A stretch of DNA of 64,000 nt from an uncultured Acetobacteraceae bacterium (lineage in GTDB: Bacteria; Pseudomonadota; Alphaproteobacteria; Acetobacterales; Acetobacteraceae): the NCBI GenBank assembly GCA_903918315.1, contig CAIXEA010000208.1, positions 1 to 64,000 of the forward strand. Direction: 5' to 3'. The notes below the pieces were generated by a model. It was not told the DNA's origin. It did no database searches and saw only the letters and a program-made list of their open reading frames with translations. A program made the position numbers and the translations under genes. This document shows, one piece after another, positions 60,703 through 64,000 of the stretch (position 1 is the first letter of the stretch; each line of letters opens with the position of its first letter).

Positions 60703-62103
60703 ATGAATGCTTTCGCCGATGTGATCGGACCCGCGAACGTGCTGACCGCGACGGACGATGTCTCGCCTTATGCCGTGGATTGGCGCGGCTCGTACCGCGG
60801 CACGCCGGAAGCGGTGCTGCGTCCCGGCTCGACGGCGGAGGTGGCGGAACTGGTCAGGCGTTGCGCGGCGGAGAATCTGGCGATCGTTCCCGCCGGCGGG
60901 CGGACGGGTCTGTCCGGCGGCGCCGTGCCGCAGGCGAACGGGCCGCGTTCGGTCGTGCTGTCGCTGGAGCGCATGAACCGCATCCGCGACATCGACACCC
61001 GCGACTTCTCCCTGGTCGCCGAAGCCGGCTGCGTCGTTCAGACCGTGCAGCAGGCGGCGGCTGAGGCCGGACGCTTCTTCCCGATCCAGTGGGGCGCGCA
61101 GGGTACGGCACAAATCGGCGGCATGTTGTCGACCAATGCCGGCGGTATCCGCACCCTGCGCTGGGGCAATGCGCGGGAGCTGGTGCTGGGCCTTGAAGTC
61201 GTCCTGCCGGATGGGCGGGTGCTGGACGATCTGCGGCGGGTGCGCAAGGACAACAGCGGCTACGCGCTGCGGCATCTGTTTATCGGCGGCGAAGGCACGC
61301 TGGGCATCATCACCGCCGCGGCGCTGCGCCTGCAGCCGGCGCTGAAGCGGGTGGAAACCGCGTTTGTCGCGGTGCCCAGCCCGGACGCGGCGCTGTCCCT
61401 GTTCTCTCGCATGATGGAAAGCGGCGCGGATGTGATCGCGTTTGAACTCTGCCAGCGCTTCTGCATGGAAATGGCGGCGAAGCACGGCGTCGGCCTGCGC
61501 ATGCCGCTGCCGCTGGAAAGCCCCTGGTTCGTGATGCTGGAACTCAGCGCCGCGCATGCCAGTGTGCCGCTGCGCGAAATTCTGGAAGACACGCTCGGCA
61601 GCGCCATGGAAGCCGGGGAGGTCACCGACGCCGCCATAGCCGAAAGCGACGCGCAGCGCCTGGGTATCTGGAAAATCCGCGAGGACTACCCCGAATGCTC
61701 CCGCAAGGATGGTCCGGCCATCGGCACGGATACCTCCGTCCCCGTGTCCGCCGTGCCAGAATTCCTGCGCGTGATCGAGCGGGAGATGCAGGAGCGTTGG
61801 CCGGAAGGCCGCATGTCGGCCATCGGTCATGCCGGTGATGGCAATATCCATGTTTCACTGCACGCGCCGCCTGGCATGGATCGCCCCACCTGGGTCGCCC
61901 GTGCCGGCGAGATGGAACCTTTGGTCAATGCTGTCGCCGTCTCACTCGGGGGTAGTTTTTCCGCGGAGCATGGGATCGGGCAGTCGAAGCGTCATGCCAT
62001 GACGACCCACAAGGATGCCATCGCGCTGGATCTGATGCGGACGCTGAAGGACGCGTTCGATCCGTCCCATATGATGAACCCAGGCAAGGTGCTCCCCTCA
62101 TAG
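60703..62103 (+). CDS. FAD-binding 2-hydroxyacid dehydrogenase (GlcD/D2HGDH-like)
   Basis: A 466-residue flavoprotein of the vanillyl-alcohol-oxidase family. It has VLRPGSTAEVAELVRRCAAENLAIVPAGGRTGLSGGAVP and GGMLSTNAGGIRTLRWGNARELVLGLEVVLPDGR (FAD-binding), plus the C-terminal HAGDGNIHVS and EHGIGQSKR typical of D-lactate/D-2-hydroxyglutarate dehydrogenases. The electron acceptor and exact 2-hydroxyacid are unknown. ATG 60703 is preceded by GAGGAAAGG. It may work with the divergent AtuA-like unit. Confidence 0.92.
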   Translation: MNAFADVIGPANVLTATDDVSPYAVDWRGSYRGTPEAVLRPGSTAEVAELVRRCAAENLAIVPAGGRTGLSGGAVPQANGPRSVVLSLERMNRIRDIDTRDFSLVAEAGCVVQTVQQAAAEAGRFFPIQWGAQGTAQIGGMLSTNAGGIRTLRWGNARELVLGLEVVLPDGRVLDDLRRVRKDNSGYALRHLFIGGEGTLGIITAAALRLQPALKRVETAFVAVPSPDAALSLFSRMMESGADVIAFELCQRFCMEMAAKHGVGLRMPLPLESPWFVMLELSAAHASVPLREILEDTLGSAMEAGEVTDAAIAESDAQRLGIWKIREDYPECSRKDGPAIGTDTSVPVSAVPEFLRVIEREMQERWPEGRMSAIGHAGDGNIHVSLHAPPGMDRPTWVARAGEMEPLVNAVAVSLGGSFSAEHGIGQSKRHAMTTHKDAIALDLMRTLKDAFDPSHMMNPGKVLPS

Positions 62104-62114
62104 GGCGTGTTTGT

Positions 62115-63266
62115 CTAACGCCCGAGTTCCACGCGCAGCCCGTCCCTCAGACGGGTCATCGCGCGTTCCATCGTCGCGGCCGACTGCGCGAAGCAGACGC
62201 GGAGGCTTCCCTCACCGGCGGAACCGAACGCGATGCCCGGCGCGACGGCCACACCGTGCCGCTTCACCAGAGCCAAAGCCAGGTCGAGGCTATCAGTGAC
62301 GCCGTCGACGCCGATAAAGGCATAGAACGCGCCGGGCGGCGCGGTGTAACGCACGCCGTTCAGCCCGCTGAGGGCCTCGCTGGCCAGCCGCCGACCGGTG
62401 GTACAATGGGCGTGGAAGGCCTGAACAATACCAGGATCGCGCATGGCCGCGATGCCGGCCCGCTGGGTGAATGGTGCGATACCGGAATGGGTTGCTTCGA
62501 CGATATCCGCGATCTGATCGCGCAGGCCTTCGGGTACCACCAACCAGCCCAAGCGCCAGCCGGTCATGATCCAGGCCTTGGAAAAGCTGTTGCACACCAT
62601 CACCCGGTCGCCGGGTTCGGCGATATCGAGGATCGACGGCGCGGCTGGGCTGCCGTCATAAACCAGCCTGGAATAGACTTCGTCTGAGATCAGCCAGACA
62701 CCGCGCCGGCGGGCGATCTCCAGGATGGCGCGCAGTTCCTGCCGCGTTGCTGTCCAGCCGGTTGGGTTGTTGGGGGAGTTCAGAACAAAGGCCCGTGCCC
62801 CGATCAACATGTGATCCAGCCGATCGAGATTGAGCTGAAACCCGTGTTCCGCGGAGGGGGTCAGGTCGATCTCCTCCACGATTGCACCGCGCAATCGGGC
62901 GGCGTTGCCGACATTGGGCCAGGCGGGGCTATGGAGGACCACGCGCTGCCCGGCGGAGACGATAGATGCCATAGCGATCGTGATCGCGGCCATGCCGGAC
63001 GCGGAGACCTGTATGCGGCTCTCGGTCACCGGCTTTGCATGGAGGTTGGTCAGATAGGCCGCGATGGTCGCACGCAGGTCGGGCAGACCGCGGACGTCGG
63101 GATAGCGCGTCTCCCCGTTATCGATGGCGGCGACCAGGGCATTTCGTGCCACGAGGGGGCTGGGCTGATCGGACTCCCCGAAACACAGGAAATCGACATC
63201 CGGCGTGGCAAAGGCGAGGCGGGCGACTTCGACGATACGGGAGCCGGGGATTCGGGTGATGTCCAT
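62115..63266 (-). CDS. Class I/II PLP-dependent aminotransferase
   Basis: The 383-residue protein has SGMAAITIAMASIVSAGQRVVL, NSPNNPTGW and DEVYSRLVYDG, with the PLP lysine in CNSFSKAWIMTGWRLGW, the normal fold-type I aspartate-aminotransferase-like layout. The substrate is unassigned. Its stop is 12 bases from the convergent FAD oxidase stop. Confidence 0.92.
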   Translation of the reverse strand: MDITRIPGSRIVEVARLAFATPDVDFLCFGESDQPSPLVARNALVAAIDNGETRYPDVRGLPDLRATIAAYLTNLHAKPVTESRIQVSASGMAAITIAMASIVSAGQRVVLHSPAWPNVGNAARLRGAIVEEIDLTPSAEHGFQLNLDRLDHMLIGARAFVLNSPNNPTGWTATRQELRAILEIARRRGVWLISDEVYSRLVYDGSPAAPSILDIAEPGDRVMVCNSFSKAWIMTGWRLGWLVVPEGLRDQIADIVEATHSGIAPFTQRAGIAAMRDPGIVQAFHAHCTTGRRLASEALSGLNGVRYTAPPGAFYAFIGVDGVTDSLDLALALVKRHGVAVAPGIAFGSAGEGSLRVCFAQSAATMERAMTRLRDGLRVELGR

Positions 63267-63301
63267 GTTGGGGCCGCTGGCTCCGCGCTGGTCGATGGTT
63301 A

Positions 63302-64000
63302 CTATTCGATGTCATCGAGGCTGAATTGTTCGGCTTCTTCATCGTAGCTGAAGATCTCAGCATAACGGCCCCAGCCGATTACGGTACGCAGCGTGTCGTC
63401 GGCATAGTCCGGCGACATGTGGTCTTCCAACTCGTCACGGAAGCGAACGGCGGAGGCGCGGTGATTCCACCGCTCATCCAGCACCTGGCGGATCATCATC
63501 ACCAGCGGCACGTGGGCGCGCAGGGCCTCGGCGAACAAGCGCTTACGCTCATCCACATCGGCGTTGACGAAGAGCTGCCCGCCCTCGGTCAGCATGATGT
63601 CGCCTTCTTCGACAACGGCGAAGCGCAGCATTTGCAGCGCTTCACCCAGCGGCAGCAACTCATCGACTTCATATTGCAGCGCCGCGGCCAGCGCGGGCAG
63701 ATCCGCCCGGCCGTGATACGGGTCTGCTGCCATCGTTTCCATCAGTCCGGACATCAGGTTGGTGCCGACGCGTTGGAGCGGTATCGCCAGTGGGGATACG
63801 GGGGCTTCCGTCGCGGCCTTTGGCGCGGTGATCGGGCGGCGTGTCATCAGCGCATAGATGTCGTCCACCATCTGCCGGAACGCGGGATCCAGGCGGTTGC
63901 GCGGATGGGGGAAGGGCACGGTCAGTTCGCTCGCCACCCGGCCGGGATTGGAGGAAAACACCAGAATGCGATCGCACATCAGCACCGCTTCCTCGATGTT
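63302..64000 (-). CDS. ABC transporter ATP-binding protein, C-terminal part (nitrate/taurine type)
   Basis: The minus-strand frame runs off the right edge, so only the C-terminal ~232 residues are seen. It begins NIEEAVLMCDRILVFSSNPGRV, the end of an ABC ATPase domain. A regulatory domain of the AAA-associated C-terminal type follows (DLPALAAALQYEVDELLPLGEAL, FAEALRAHVPLVMMIRQVLD). This domain is found on NitT/TauT and related ATPases. The Walker motifs lie outside the window. Likely operon partners are to the right. Confidence 0.88.
   Translation of the reverse strand, partial: NIEEAVLMCDRILVFSSNPGRVASELTVPFPHPRNRLDPAFRQMVDDIYALMTRRPITAPKAATEAPVSPLAIPLQRVGTNLMSGLMETMAADPYHGRADLPALAAALQYEVDELLPLGEALQMLRFAVVEEGDIMLTEGGQLFVNADVDERKRLFAEALRAHVPLVMMIRQVLDERWNHRASAVRFRDELEDHMSPDYADDTLRTVIGWGRYAEIFSYDEEAEQFSLDDIE

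Overview
The window is high-GC, densely coded bacterial chromosome. Gene content and order point to an alphaproteobacterium, most probably Rhodospirillales/Acetobacteraceae. The indicators are truB-rpsO-pnp, murJ-trpS, divergent rsmI and LpoA-like genes, argH followed by an LptM-type lipoprotein, a bactofilin, paaABCD, and a full-length type II tRNA-Tyr with encoded CCA. The genus placement is inference; no phylogenetic test was possible.

Layout. Bases 1-50 are the 5' end of an IS630-type transposase that runs off the window. Next come a racemase-family protein lacking the usual catalytic cysteines and a nitronate-monooxygenase-like protein (85-2346). The translation/RNA-decay block pnp-rpsO-truB follows on the minus strand (2477-6246). 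Directly upstream of truB, where rbfA and infB usually lie, is a 1522-residue protein made of six copies of a ~230-residue module I do not recognise (6372-10940). Then follow a gamma-glutamyltransferase, a DehI-like protein and a large Sel1-repeat protein (11144-16212). The phenylacetyl-CoA epoxygenase genes paaABCD lie at 16286-18747, without paaE. Housekeeping and redox genes occupy 19000-31476: glutaredoxin, DUF1178, hydrolases, an MFS exporter, tRNA-Tyr, DsbD/ScsB, a TlpA-like thioredoxin, argH, lptM, typA and a cupin.

Bases 31956-36775 form a catabolic-looking group (PfkB kinase, enolase-superfamily enzyme, SDR, GST, CaiB/BaiF CoA-transferase). Bases 36772-50732 carry cell-envelope and tRNA genes: EI24 membrane protein, bactofilin, serine hydrolase, rsmI, LpoA-like lipoprotein, a LysR/AhpD pair with an operator palindrome between them, trpS, murJ, a Rap1a/Tai-domain protein, queC, moeB/thiF, DsrE, SH3, CoA-binding and DUF2076 proteins. 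The right part holds a slipin, an orphan modB, a methyltransferase, an FMN monooxygenase/solute-binding-protein/amidohydrolase group, a TPR-glycosyltransferase-like protein, a two-gene AtuA unit facing an FAD-linked oxidase, an aminotransferase and the C-terminal part of an ABC ATPase.

Most notable: (i) the six-module protein; (ii) a dispersed ~49-bp hairpin element at three loci (four copies), whose edge supplies bases of the stop codon of the upstream minus-strand gene each time; (iii) genes whose evident N-termini need a non-ATG/GTG/TTG start (ATT for the Sel1 protein, CTG for modB, an unresolved case in the serine hydrolase); (iv) a 17-bp tandem duplication that turns one gene's start into a six-codon leader ORF overlapping the real start; (v) overlapping alternative hairpins ahead of pnp; (vi) an unexplained 479-bp gap with three degenerate repeats about 120 bp apart.
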